Shown piece after piece: positions 22,516 through 34,500 of a stretch of DNA of 64,000 nt; the stretch's first letter is position 1; each line of letters starts with the position of its first letter. This stretch comes from Quillaja saponaria (lineage: Eukaryota; Streptophyta; Magnoliopsida; Fabales; Quillajaceae), in the NCBI GenBank assembly GCA_029379385.1, contig CM055606.1, positions 18,873,142 through 18,937,141 of the forward strand, read 5' to 3'. Under the pieces are notes generated by a model. That model did no database searches. It was given only the letters and a program-made list of their open reading frames with translations, and was not told the origin of the DNA. Position numbers and translations under genes: made by a program.

Positions 22516-25500
22516 TTAATGCCACTGATGCACACTTTGTTCAACACGTGAGCCGGGAACAAGAGGTACAAAACCCCGTCCGCCAAAGACTGGTCTCATG
22601 ATAGCATTGTCAAGTTTTCGCCAGTAGTGGTGGATACTGTGAATTGGGATGCCTAGGAGCATCCTCAAACTGTTAGGGCGAAAAACGTTTTGGGAGCCAA
22701 GGTTGGCCTCTGAATCATGTCCATTGCTGAGAAGTGGATCAGTAATTGGTTTGGGAGTAGATGGTGGGGACGGTAAGCTGAGCATGCTGGTCAAGTGTTT
22801 TGATGAAGGAACCAAGAGCCTCACAAGTGGCTTAGTCATTAAGCCAAACACCTGCACATGTTCAAAATTGGAGATGAAAAAGTCAGATGGATTTTACATT
22901 CCGGAAACTGAATATGTTCAGTTTTCTGCAGAAACCACAGCCAACCAACCCATTACTTGTTCATCACAATACCTAATATCACTGCCTAGAAAAAAAGAAA
23001 AGACAGTGAAGCTTCTTTTCAAGCTCCAGTGAGGCAGAAGAACTCCAAATTGTAAGAAAGTTGAAGCCCTTACATATTGAGTTAAGAACTACAGACCATG
23101 CAAAGCAAGGGCCAATTAAGGATTATATATATGACATACTAGCAAGATAATATCACAAGGATTATTTATGTGATCTGGCCTGCTAGCCAAGCTGATTTTT
23201 AAAATGATAGGTGCAAACCATCCAACTACATAAACAGTTTTACCGCTTTACCAGCCCATTAAAGTGATTGGTAATGTTTTCATAAACTAACAACAATGAA
23301 GCAGCTTTTGGACCACTTTATTTTATTTTTTTTTTTTTGTGATGTGAGATTAGTTATAAGTTTGTAACTTGTAAGAGTGTTGAGTAAATGGGATTTTGTA
23401 TCTATCATTGCTCAGCTGATTAATGATACAGGTGGGTAGTGGAATTGGAAGATGCTTCCTCAAGTGGTCTGTATAGAGAGATGGTATAATGTCTTACCAC
23501 GGTACTGAAAAGAACAACTGTTATAGTACTAGTGATCATGATCGCGTTCCCGGGCAATTTTGTATGGCCGGACCTGGTAAACTGCATAGAAGGAACTATA
23601 ATTTGTCACTAACCATGTTACCTCCCTGATGCTTTGTGACAGAATCATGGCCATAACCATGACAGCTTGAAAAGGATAGCATTCAATGAAGTACCTGATT
23701 ATAAGCAAGAGCCATAGAAACAGCACCACGCATAAGACCAGCCCACCAAATTGTTACCTGCAAAACAGCAGTCCTTATATATACGTAATACATCAATTGA
23801 ATCAAGGGAATTGAAACCAGAAACATAATGGCAGAAGCTCTTGCCTGTTGCTTTAATTCGATTTTCTCAAACTGATACTTCTTAGTCAAGTTGGATAAAA
23901 AGGACAAAGGAAAAACAAAGGCTGCTCTTCCAAGTAGAACAAGTCCCAACAGTATCGAACTGACTCCAACTGATTTTCCAGGGCTAAGGAAAAGGAGCAG
24001 ATGGTTAATCCAGTATTTAGCAAGAGCTGATTTATACTAACATTTACCAGTCAAGTAAGTTTTGAATGCGTTCAGTTGCCCATAGAGAATTTATTCACCT
24101 CTGACTTACAAATCTCCACTTCTCAATATCCAATGCATCCATGCCAACATAAAGGAAAATAAAGATCTCTGCCATAAATGACAAAGTTGCAAAAGCATGC
24201 CTGCAGCAGGGTCATTTAGATTATCAATAGCATGATAGACTTTATAGTGGTCTCTTAAAGCATGAGAATGAATGTGTTGCAATTATTTCAGAAATATATC
24301 AACGATTAGCATACTTAGTTGTCTTTCTTGAACTTTCAGTCACATTATGCCATGTGTAGTGAGACATGACAATGCCGCAAAAGAATACTGTGAGAATGGC
24401 ACTTAAATAGAATAGCTGCCATGAAATAAAATTGTCAGGGTTGGTATGGATGCCTTGAAGCACAAGAAATAATAGGACCAAGCAGAGTTCTTGAAAGAAG
24501 TGGCTCACAGAAGAGGGACATCTTACCTCAGATAACATATATGAAAAGTAGGCCATCAGTATCATGAGAGCAACCTCACGGTCTGTAGAATGCCTAGTGT
24601 TTAGTATGAAAACAAATTATCAGAGAAAAACCAATATGGCTATTGAAAACAAAAAAATAAGTCTTGTAGGACATCAAAGACATCACAGCACATCAGGAGG
24701 AGATGGAGACTGGAAACAAGATAGTCTAATTTTAGCTATATCACAGCAACAGTGGACTACTCATTTTTATTTATTTATTTTCAGTAGAAATGTAGAAAAT
24801 TCTATCTGTTCAACACTTGCTGTTCCTATCAAAGAACAATAATGGTAAATCTTGTTTTACCATGAACTAATCACGTTACAGTGGAGAAGATGATCAGTAT
24901 GACAAAAATTCACAAACCTTCCAAAATAAAGTTTTTTGATTATGTAAGCACTGAGTAATCCAGCCTGCAAAAATTAAAGAGTGCAATCAGAAACTATAAC
25001 CACATGCAAGCACGCGTGAACCAGTAAGAGGGAGAAAGGGGAGAGATACTTACCAAAACTCCCAGCACAGTGCTTGCAATAAATAAATAAATAAAATTTC
25101 CAATTAACTGCAACCCACTGCTGAAGTTGATGTGAGATAGGTCAAAACTCTGAATGGCATTGAAAAGAACTATTGATGTGGCATCATTTACTACACCTTC
25201 TCCAAAGACCAAGCTGTATAGTAAAGGTGTCTCATCCTGGTTCAGCACCTGCACCATTGGATTGGTATGTTTTAAAGAGTTGTTCAATGTAATTTGATAT
25301 GCATGAGAGGGCAAAAGTTTTGCAGTGACTCGTACCTGCAGGGTGCAAACTGAATCTGTAGCAGAAAATATTGCTCCAAGTGCTGCAATCAACGGAGCAA
25401 GATGAGTAAACAAGAAGAATCATTTTCAATCATGGAACCAAGTTGAGGATAACTCAAAATTAGAAGGCAATAATGATTATACCAAGATAATCGCCAATCT

Positions 25501-27360
25501 CAAGGGATCCGATATTCATTTTCTGGAAAAAGTGCATGGCACCTAGGTCAAATAAAGGAAATAAAATTTATGAACAAGAAGAGTTAGCTTAAGCAGCTGG
25601 TACTGTAGATAGGTTTTCTGGCTTCAAATTTTTTCATAAAGCATCTTCATAATTCTTTCTCTCTTCCCTGCTTGATGTATAATAGCTACAGAAAATGTAT
25701 ATTGGGGAAAGAGAAGGGCCCAGAAAAGATGTACATTTTTTATTGATCAGATTACAGAAATATATTGCTTCTGTGGTTTCACTCTTCAGAATTAGTGCGG
25801 GGGAAATGTTTATTGTTTATCAAGAAGAAAAAGGGAATGACATAATTTCTTGTCTATCAAACATTAAAAGACAGTGTAGCCCTCAAGTGTTGAACATCAA
25901 ACTAGTCCAAGCATGCATATTCCTGAAAAATTGAAGGCATAAAGTTACTTAAAAGTACCTAATGATATAATTCCAAAAGAAATAAAAGTGCCAGCTGCAC
26001 CAAACAGCATGATAGTCATAAAATTGCGAAAAAATTGCTTCTTCTTCACTTGAAACCTGATGCACGTGAACAACAAAAGACTGATTATAGTCATTACTTG
26101 TATTGAAGTGAAATATTATTCCATTTGGTGAAAGCAGCAACTAAGTCAAAAAGAGAAAAAGGATAAATGACAAGGTTATTTAGTACATTGGTAAGCAATT
26201 AAGAAATGACTAGATATACCTACAAATTAAAGTACCAAGTAAAGTTTAAGACTAAAGAGACATTGAAAAAAAAAAAAAAAAACCTTATAATTGAGGACTA
26301 GTTCTTACTGCATAGTCTCTATCAGTGTTTTTCATACAATAATGACCAAACAACAGTTTTAACATATGAATAGTTTTACTATTATCATTTACCCTTTATA
26401 GTTTTCTAATATAGTTCCACTGCTTTATACTTTTACTTCCATTCCAATTACAAAATGGCCAGCAAAGTACTTGGAAACCTTCATTGTCCAAGTTGAGTCG
26501 AGGAATCTTGTAATGATAGGATGCTTATATGGTTTATATCTTAAGGTACATGTGTTTCTGCCTCAACTTCTGATTAGTTACATCCCTCGATTTTTATACG
26601 AGAAGGACTTGGTTTCTCATAAAGGTCAAGACAATCTTGTAATGATAGGATGCTTATATAATTTATTGGCAATACGACTAGTTCCCAGACATTAAATAAA
26701 TTGATATCAACAATTATTTTCAAATTGTATGTCATAATATCACTGGCTGTAATCTGCAAAGTAACAAAAATAATGACTAAAAAGATTAGAAAAAAAGTAC
26801 TATATAGATTCAGGGCTACAAAAGAACATCTAACTAGTAATAGTCTAACAAATCCGGCCTAATCAGAGTGGAACGAACTAATGAATTATAACATACGAAG
26901 AACAAGGTATGAATAATAGAAAAAGGTAGCCTACTCACCCGGCATTGAAAATGATAGGTGGAAGAAGATAAATAAAGAAAAGATCTTCACTGAAGACTAA
27001 AATATGGGAGCTTTTTCCTCCAGTGGTAAGTAATATCACAACCCCAGTGCAGAGACCCTGTCACCGTCTCATTCAAATCAAATCAACAAACACACGCACA
27101 ATATATATCACTCATAGCAAGAACTATGCATATATAACAAAAATTTCTACATATATGAATAAAATTGATAAACTCACAATAATGAGGGCAGTTATGGACT
27201 CATTAGTCCATCGGCTTTCCTCCAGCAAATGACCAATTATAATGCAAGTGCAAAGAAGAGCAACAAATATATTCATTGACACTATTGAAGAGTGATCAGA
27301 GGTCATCGAAGTCCCTAATTTGCTGAAAAGAGCTTGAACAGCCATAATAGCAGTAGCCAT
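22516..27360 (-). CDS. NHX: vacuolar Na+(K+)/H+ exchanger, NHX1/NHX2 class
   Basis: Tonoplast cation/proton antiporter for vacuolar K+/Na+ loading and pH control. Fourteen coding exons on the minus strand: 27178-27360, 26939-27057, 25959-26056, 25483-25542, 25336-25382, 25054-25248, 24918-24964, 24527-24593, 24315-24415, 24099-24200, 23845-23983, 23695-23757, 23498-23581 and 22516-22851. All phases agree, giving 546 residues, the usual class I size. Visible motifs are the amiloride-binding LFFIYLLPPI (87-96), FSATDSV (Asp163), GEGVVNDATS (Asn190-Asp191) and RGAVSMALAYNQ. About ten hydrophobic segments are followed by a hydrophilic tail after VFGLMTKP. The start is Met1 of MATAIMAVQ; Met6 is possible. 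The intron between exons 11 and 12 is GC-AG. The last exon lies in duplication copy B. A 5' UTR intron (about 27377-27850) is likely. Confidence 0.94.
23758..23844 (-). other. non-canonical GC-AG intron of NHX, in frame and stop-free
   Basis: Donor CAG/GCAAGA and acceptor TTTTGCAG/GTA. Splicing restores KIELKQQ-VTIWWAGL, the family sequence. The intron is 87 bases (29 codons) with no stop in the reading frame, so a retained form would carry a 29-residue insert in a conserved membrane region. Confidence 0.85.
26504..26659. repeat. short direct repeat in NHX intron 2
   Basis: AATCTTGTAATGATAGGATG followed by CTTATAT occurs at 26504-26530 and 26633-26659, 129 bases apart. The intervening bases do not repeat further. 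Minor. Confidence 0.7.
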
Positions 27361-30300
27361 CACCAATAGTTAACCACTCAAAAAACAAAATTTTCCACTT
27401 TCTTCAAAGTCAATTCCACTTCAGCTTGGAATCTGGATCTTTAAACTGGCACTTCACAAGCTTCCATCTTTCAATTCCACATTTTGAGCTAACTCTGCCA
27501 AATTAATCGACTCAAACCCACTTTCTGTTGAGTTTTTCCGTTTGGTAGCTGGGAAAATTAACATGGAAAATGACAAATCTTTAAACTCAAGGACCATCAA
27601 ATGAATAACAAATTAAGTGATCCTAAAATTCTAACTTTCCAAAACAAGAAAAAGATTCATAAGTTTTCACAATGTTTTGAAAGCCACAGAACATTAGTCA
27701 CAAGATCCGGGTAAACAAAAATAAAAATATCATACAATTTATTCTAATTTCCCTTCTTTTCTCACAAAACAAACAAAGTTGACTTCAATATCGAAAACCC
27801 ATTATCGAAGACCAAAAAAAACATGAGCTTGATTAACTGGGTCACTCACCACTAGCTCAACTTTTGTGCTTCAAGCTTCAAACTCTTAGAAAAAACAAAA
27901 CCCAAAAATGCTTTATTATGATCACAGATTCAAGTTCCCCACTTTCAGAAAAAAATTCCTCATTCTTTCAATCACAAAACCAGAAGAGAAAAGTTGAGAA
28001 TCGTTGAGAAACAAATTGAGAAATAGAAACGTTTTACAGTTAAAGGCAAGAGAGAATGAGAGCAGGGAAATGGCAAGAGGTGAGCGGGGAAGGCAACGAA
28101 TATATATGGTTTCGTTAAGTGGGAGAGAGAAATTTTAGAAATGAATATCAACCGTTGATTAAGGAAAAACAATTCGTGATAATGATATCATTGGTTGTGT
28201 TGGAATAGTTCTGTGAACCTGAGCACACGTTATAATTGCTTTGCTTCTCGTGTTTCATTCAGATGCTAATGAAGGGAGAGATATTCGGAGGTAATGCTAG
28301 GTCCACCTTCATAATTGTGTCGTCACCTTCTTCTTTTGTCGAGGTAAAGAATGTTCTTTTACAAAAAAAATTTAAAAAATAAAATTCAGAAAATAAAAAA
28401 CATGAAAGTTATGTATAAATAGCTAATGTAATAATAAGTTTATTTCAAGCAATCGAGTATAATTCTAGAAACAACTTACATGAAGATTGATTAATTTAAA
28501 ATTTTGACTTGATTAAAAATATATAAAATTTGTATATCTTACAATTTCTTTAAAGTTATGAATTCAAAAAATAAATAAATAATTGAGCATACACATTATG
28601 ATTTTTTTTTTGTTTACAGGTAATTTATATTTTTTTTCTTTTTTATTTATAGACTTAGGTATAAAGGATTTTTGTAAAATAATATCCACAATTTTAGCTT
28701 AAAATTATCTTTTTGCTTTGGTTGTTTATAAGAAAATTAATTTTTTTAACGGGTATCATAAGAGCATTTGTTAAGTTTCTATAAATAAAATTTTGTAATA
28801 TTTATTCCGGTAATTGATCATAATTTCAATACTATTTAATGTATAAATTCTTAGTTTTAGAAAGTTTCAATTTCTAAAAATTATATTTATTATAATTTAA
28901 CAAGTGTTTATAGAACATCCATTTAAAAAATCCTAAAATAATTAAATAAAAATTAAGTAAAATAGTGATAATAGTTTCTTTCCAAATGGAAGGCATTGAC
29001 ATTGAATCAAAGATTATCGTTTTCACACATTGGCAATGTGTGAAAGATGGAACAAGTTGTATGAATGTGATTTTATTTTATGATTTTCATTTCACTTAAT
29101 TGTTTTATTAATACTTCAATCATTTTCATTTTCAATATAAAATCGATCTTCATTTCTAACTAGATTTAAATGACTAATAATAAAAGCCTAGGTCTAGCCG
29201 GCTTTATTATTTTAATAAGAAACAGAAAAAAAAAATCAAATTTCGATCTCATTTATTAGGCAAGTGATGTCCAAAATTAAACTAATTGTGTTGTTGCAAA
29301 AATTTAATTTTTTCTCTTTATATTCTCTTTACTTGAAAAATAAATAATAATAATGGTAAAAAAATTGAAAAGGAAATAGATAATAATAAAATAGTGTTGG
29401 AATGGTACGGACTGATGGTTGTTATGAGACAAAGCCATGATTAATATTAATATGGTCAATGGATTGCTTAAAACAACAGGTATTTTAATTTTAATATCTC
29501 ACGTTCAGTGGACCATCCACTTTTATCATTGCCAATTGTAAGAAGCCACGTGGATACATGAATAGTGGGTCCCATGACCTGAGTCCTTTTACCAAAATTT
29601 GACACTAGTCTTTGCTAACTAGTGCTTTGGATGACTCGGCTCGTCTAAAAGAATTTTAAATTTTTTAAAAAGAATAATTCTAATAATTGACTACAAAATC
29701 AAATTACAAATTATTTTAATTTTAATATATAAATATATTTATTATAAATAATATTAAACTAATTGATTCATAAATCAAGTTTTTTTTAAAAATTAAATTT
29801 TTTTTTGTTTAATAGACAAGCTCAAAATAAAATTTAATATTGATCTATGTTGAGCTCAATTTGAATGTTAAAGAGTAGGTCATGAGCTAGTTAGGTGGTA
29901 CTCATATCATAAAATAATTAATTTTTTTTTATATATAATAATGTTCAAAATAATAAATTAGATTATATAATTATCTTATTTTTATATTAATATTTTATCA
30001 TTCTTTTATTTAATATATAATTTTATATTATTAAATATAATATAAATTTATAATATTTGATTATTATCAAAACGTTATATAAAAAATTAATTATATAATT
30101 TTATATTTTTATATAATTTTTCAATATTTTAAAATAAAAGAAAATCATCACGTCATGTTATTAATGTCATACATATTTATTTATGTCTTTTAAGGTTTTG
30201 TTGGTCTCAATCCTAAGCCTCAAATATTGTCATCTTTTTAGATTTTCGGAGGCCCAATAACCCAAATTAGCCCGTTTCTATCGGTGGGTTTCAATCAATT

Positions 30301-31548
30301 TCTTACATTGTTTCAGGGCCCTATTCAGATTTGTGTTATGTAAGTACACCAGATATAAAATTAACTAATAATTACTTGACATGTGGTCATATATATTTCA
30401 AAAAAAATTATAATAAAAAAGTTGATCTGTTTTGGTTATGTATCTGACTCAATTTGATAACTAACGTGAAAAGAAAAGGAGCAATAATAAAAAAATTATT
30501 ATGCTAATCTTTTAGAAGTATTATGTGATATTTAATTATGGAACAACAAGAGAAAATTTTTCATAAAATTTACAGTTCTAATATAAATAACTTGTATTTA
30601 TATAATATAATAATAATAATAATAAATTGATGAATTAAAATAAAAATAAATTATTTGAGATACATGCAAATTGAACTTAATATTAATTTAAAAAAAAAAA
30701 AAAAACTTCATGTTCAATTTGTAGGATGGGACTGTCACATTTTATCTCCCATTTTTGTTTAGGAGAGGAAGGAAGCCCTGTATTATTATTATTATTTTTG
30801 TGAAAGTTAAGGTATATAAAAGATTTGAATTTCAATTGTTGGTAGAGTACATGTTACAGTGTGGTGCAGAGCATGGTAAGAACAATTGCAGCAAACAAAA
30901 TCACGCTCCTAAACGCGCGGCCAAAACTTCATCAGCAATTCAGAAAAGCTTCGCATTTTTAGCTTTGCCACCTCTCCCTCTTCTCCTCGCGGAGGAGAGA
31001 GAGACACAACGAGACCATACAGATATTTATATATACTATTATTACAACCGAAAAATAGGGGGAAAAAAGAGAGGGTAAATTATCCCTTTCTCTTGGTAGC
31101 TAGGGTTTCATTTTCGCCATTGCTAAGCTTCCTCCTTATTCATTTGCCTACTGTTTGTCAGGCATTACACTAAGATCGCCATTTTTTGTTGTTTACAAAG
31201 TGAAGGAGTCTAAATTGAATTCTCAATTTTCTCTGTGTATTGGTCCGTCAGGGGAATCATCTGTACAGATTGAGGTGAGATTCTTCTATTTCATTGATGA
31301 TTGTGGGTTTTCGTATTAGTTTATTTTGACAGTGGGGAATATGGGTTTCTTCTGTTTTGTACTCAGTTGTCATTATTAACTCTAATTTTATTTATATTCT
31401 TAAGTGATATATTTTATTTACTTTATCTAATTATATATTTATGCCTACTACTGTTTTTTATATCATCTTCATCATTGTTATTTCGTTAGATTTTGCTGAA
31501 ACTGACTTTGTTGTAGTTGAAGATAGATATAAAAGTTCTAGAGTCTCA
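27361..31548. other. divergent intergenic region, NHX and zinc-finger gene 5' sides
   Basis: NHX leader from 27361 to about 28080, with TATATAT on the minus strand near 28099-28107 as a possible TATA box. 28.2-30.7 kb is AT-rich filler with one MITE. A palindromic G-box CCACGTGG lies at 29546-29553, and AAT/TTA trinucleotide runs lie near 30605-30627 and 30781-30797. The zinc-finger gene leader starts around 31040-31080 after TATATATA-like sequence (31028-31036). It has a 5' UTR intron at about 31275-31516. Confidence 0.45.
28741..28932 (-). mobile_element. short MITE, copy 2 (opposite orientation to 9618-9810)
   Basis: The reverse complement matches copy 1 over about 190 bp with many substitutions. 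Ends with a T-run, AACGGGTATCATAAGAG on one side and a related sequence on the other. Non-coding. Confidence 0.5.
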
Positions 31549-34500
31549 ATGATGTGTTCTTTTGAAAGTGGGAGAATGGCAGTCATGGCAAGGCTTATGG
31601 CAGCTGGGAGATTCTCCCAAACTATTTCAGGTAGAATGAGAATATCTCTGAAACTTTGTTTTATAATGCCTTGCGATAATTAATTTAGTCTTGTCCCATA
31701 ACATATTAAGAGTTTTTGGAGTTTAGAATGAGAAAATGCATAGGTAGTTATTGATACTGTAACGGCCTTAAAAGAATCACAAGAGATTTCAAATGTTGTT
31801 TTTACTGCTCTACCTCTTCCTCTCCTCCATTTTATGTATGCATGCATTTAACATGTCAGGGTGAGTGTTTTGGAGTTGTGATTTGATTTCCTGTGCATGG
31901 CGAAGTTAGCTGCATAGCAACGCTGTTGTTGTGGTGGTTCTTATTGCAATTTTTTATTATTTTTTTTTTCAATTTCTGAGTAACTCCATTTGTCCATGCA
32001 AACTTCTGAAGATGAAATTGGCCATCGGAAGTCTGCTGCTGAATGCCTTTGTAGAGAACTGCGTGAGGCAGATGAAGCAACTTTGCTTGATGAGGAAGGT
32101 ATTTTCATAATCTTTCACTTGTACAATGTTTGTACTGATAGTTATATACCCCACATTGTGCATTGGCAAACCATATAAAATAATTTCTCTCACCCTCTTC
32201 TTAAGTGAGCCTACTTATTTTTGGAATGTATATTTCGATTTATTGTCTTACATCCATTTATCCACCTAAAAATATTCACTTCCTTTCCCCATCAGCCTGT
32301 GCGCTGGGGGGGGGGGGTGAAACTTCTAATATTCTTAATCTTTGATTTATCTTGTGGACGCCCACATGTGGTAGATCTAAATTCTGCCATTGAACAGCTA
32401 CTTAACTTGTGATATTTTCCACTACAGCATATATGATTATGCTTCTCTGCCCTTTCCTACAGTTGAACTGGAATAGAGGAAAGACTATTATCTTTATATT
32501 TTTCATACTGAAGTTTGCAAAAATGTGTAGCACCTGTTCTGTTCCCATGACAAAAATGAGAAAAAAACGTTTCTGATACTTTAGTTTCTTTACCTGCTTG
32601 ATGTTTTTCTTTTGCAGATATGCATGTATTTGGTTTAAAGCCTATGATTGATCCTCTAGAGTTGGTAAGGTTTTGCCTTGTGTTTCCACTTTTCTGATGC
32701 TTTCTTGGAGCTACTATCAGTACTATCTACTATTTGTTTGCTTTTTATAGCAAGTGTCATTTTGAAGCCTTTTTTTTTTTTTCCACCCTCAGTGGTTTCA
32801 CTGCTGTCTACAAATTATTTATATTTTGGCCTTTTTCCTCTAGTTTTGATCATGCATCTATAGGAATAGACTGTAGTACAATAATGTGTAACAGTAATCA
32901 GGATAATAGGAATACTACAGAAGTGATTGTAGCTCATCTTTCCTTTTGTTCAGGATATTATCAGCTGCGTGTTTTTCTGCATTTAGTTGTAATTTATTAA
33001 ACTTTGACATCTGACTTTGCTAGATATAATCTGGACTATCTTGTTTACTAAACTGCTCAGGGCTTTCCTTACAAAGATATTAGCATAGACTTGCGATTCA
33101 GAGTAAATGTGAGTCGTAAGAGTTAAAATACTGCCATCTCTTTCTTTCTCAATAAATACACTTTTTTATCCAAAAAAAAGACCTACCAATTGGTTTTAAA
33201 GGCCAAGAACACGAGGGTTTGTTAATCCCTCCAAAATGATTTTCATGTAGTTCACTTGGCATCGCTTTTCTTACTTCTAAAATAAAGACTGATCTTTAAT
33301 GTCTTGAGATGACACGAGATCATCTTCAGCATTGAGTTTAAGTGTTATAAATTCTGTTAAATCTTTGATTTCCTTGCTTTAATTTTATGTTATCAAGTGA
33401 GAATGCAATAACCTTTATATTTACTTTTTCTTTGTGAATTTCTCTTGTATACCTTCTGTATACATGCGTTTTTGAATTTCTTTCTAAGAAATATCCTGAA
33501 AAAGCAACATCTTGAAAGCATATTGATCATATATGTTTTTTTTTTTTTTTTAATTCCTAACTTGCCTTATACTTGGATGGCCTTTTCCTAAAAAATAAAA
33601 ATAGCACATCCAATCTAGTTTCAGAAAGATGGTACCTGCTTCTTACACTAATTCTCTGATTTACGTGATTGATTTAGTTTTATTTTATGTGGTTTTTTTT
33701 TTTTTTCCTACACTTGCAGGCTTACTGTGGCTAGCAGAAAAATTTTCATTCCATTATTTATTTGTTTCTAAAATATCATTTTGAAGGTACTCTGTAATGA
33801 TTGCAAGAAGCCAGTCAAGTCCAGCCAATTTGTTGCTCATGCAGGTTTGGAGGCTTCTTCTCTTCTCACGTTCCTCTTCTTTTTATTACTTTTGTTGGTT
33901 AACAAGCAATTGCATTGTGGCTTTATCATTCAAAGTTTGAACCCATCCATGCTTTCTTTACCCCTTTCCCCCGGCAGTGGAAAAAGAAAAAAAGGAAAAC
34001 CAAGAAGCATCACAAAAACCATCCAACATATCTTTTCACTTTCTTCACTGATGGTAGTGTACCATTGTTAATATCACAGGAGTCCTGTCTGTATGTTATT
34101 GAAATCATCAATTATAAGGTATAAGTATTCATGAAAACCAAATATCAAGCATGTCTGTAATGACAAACCATCATTCCTTTATTTATTTAAAACATTTTGA
34201 CTATTAAGAATGGCACTGGCTCCTGGTTTTTGTTAGCTTATGCAATGCCTTACTTTGCTGTAAAAGGAAAAAGAATCTACTATCTATCCAATGAAAATTT
34301 TCATTAGGTTTTCATAGTGCACAGATTTCCGAGAGAACGGCGATAAAGGATAGGAAAGGAGGAAACATGTGACTATGTGAGGGAAGCGGAAAATCTTCAA
34401 GTGTGTAATTTGAGTTAATTTTCAAAACTGAAATCCAAATTGCACACTTATTGTCTTAGATTTTACATGTCTCTTTTCTGCTGGTCATAACTGTCAAGTC

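Larger units (their letters stand above)
19091..22881. repeat. segmental tandem duplication, copy B
   Basis: Matches copy A (14362-18598). It carries the real NHX last exon at its right end and orphan VAP exons at its left end. Homology stops at about 22881, where copy A switches to segment R2. Confidence 0.9.

Noticed and set aside
22649..23032. Plus-strand ORF over the NHX last exon, repeated at 18369-18575
   Set aside because: Shadow of the minus-strand NHX exon. Its duplication follows from the segmental duplication and is not evidence of a gene.
23683..23949. Continuous 88-codon NHX frame including the 87-base intron as coding
   Set aside because: The extra 29 codons interrupt the conserved KQQ-VTIWW junction, and a good GC donor and AG acceptor flank them. 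Kept only as a possible retained form.
29640..30660. Very AT-rich stretch as a possible replication origin or matrix attachment region
   Set aside because: AT-richness alone is common in this genome's spacers; no specific motif supports either call.
32308..32318. Run of about ten G in an intron of the zinc-finger gene
   Set aside because: Isolated homopolymer; a single G-run does not support a quadruplex or regulatory site.
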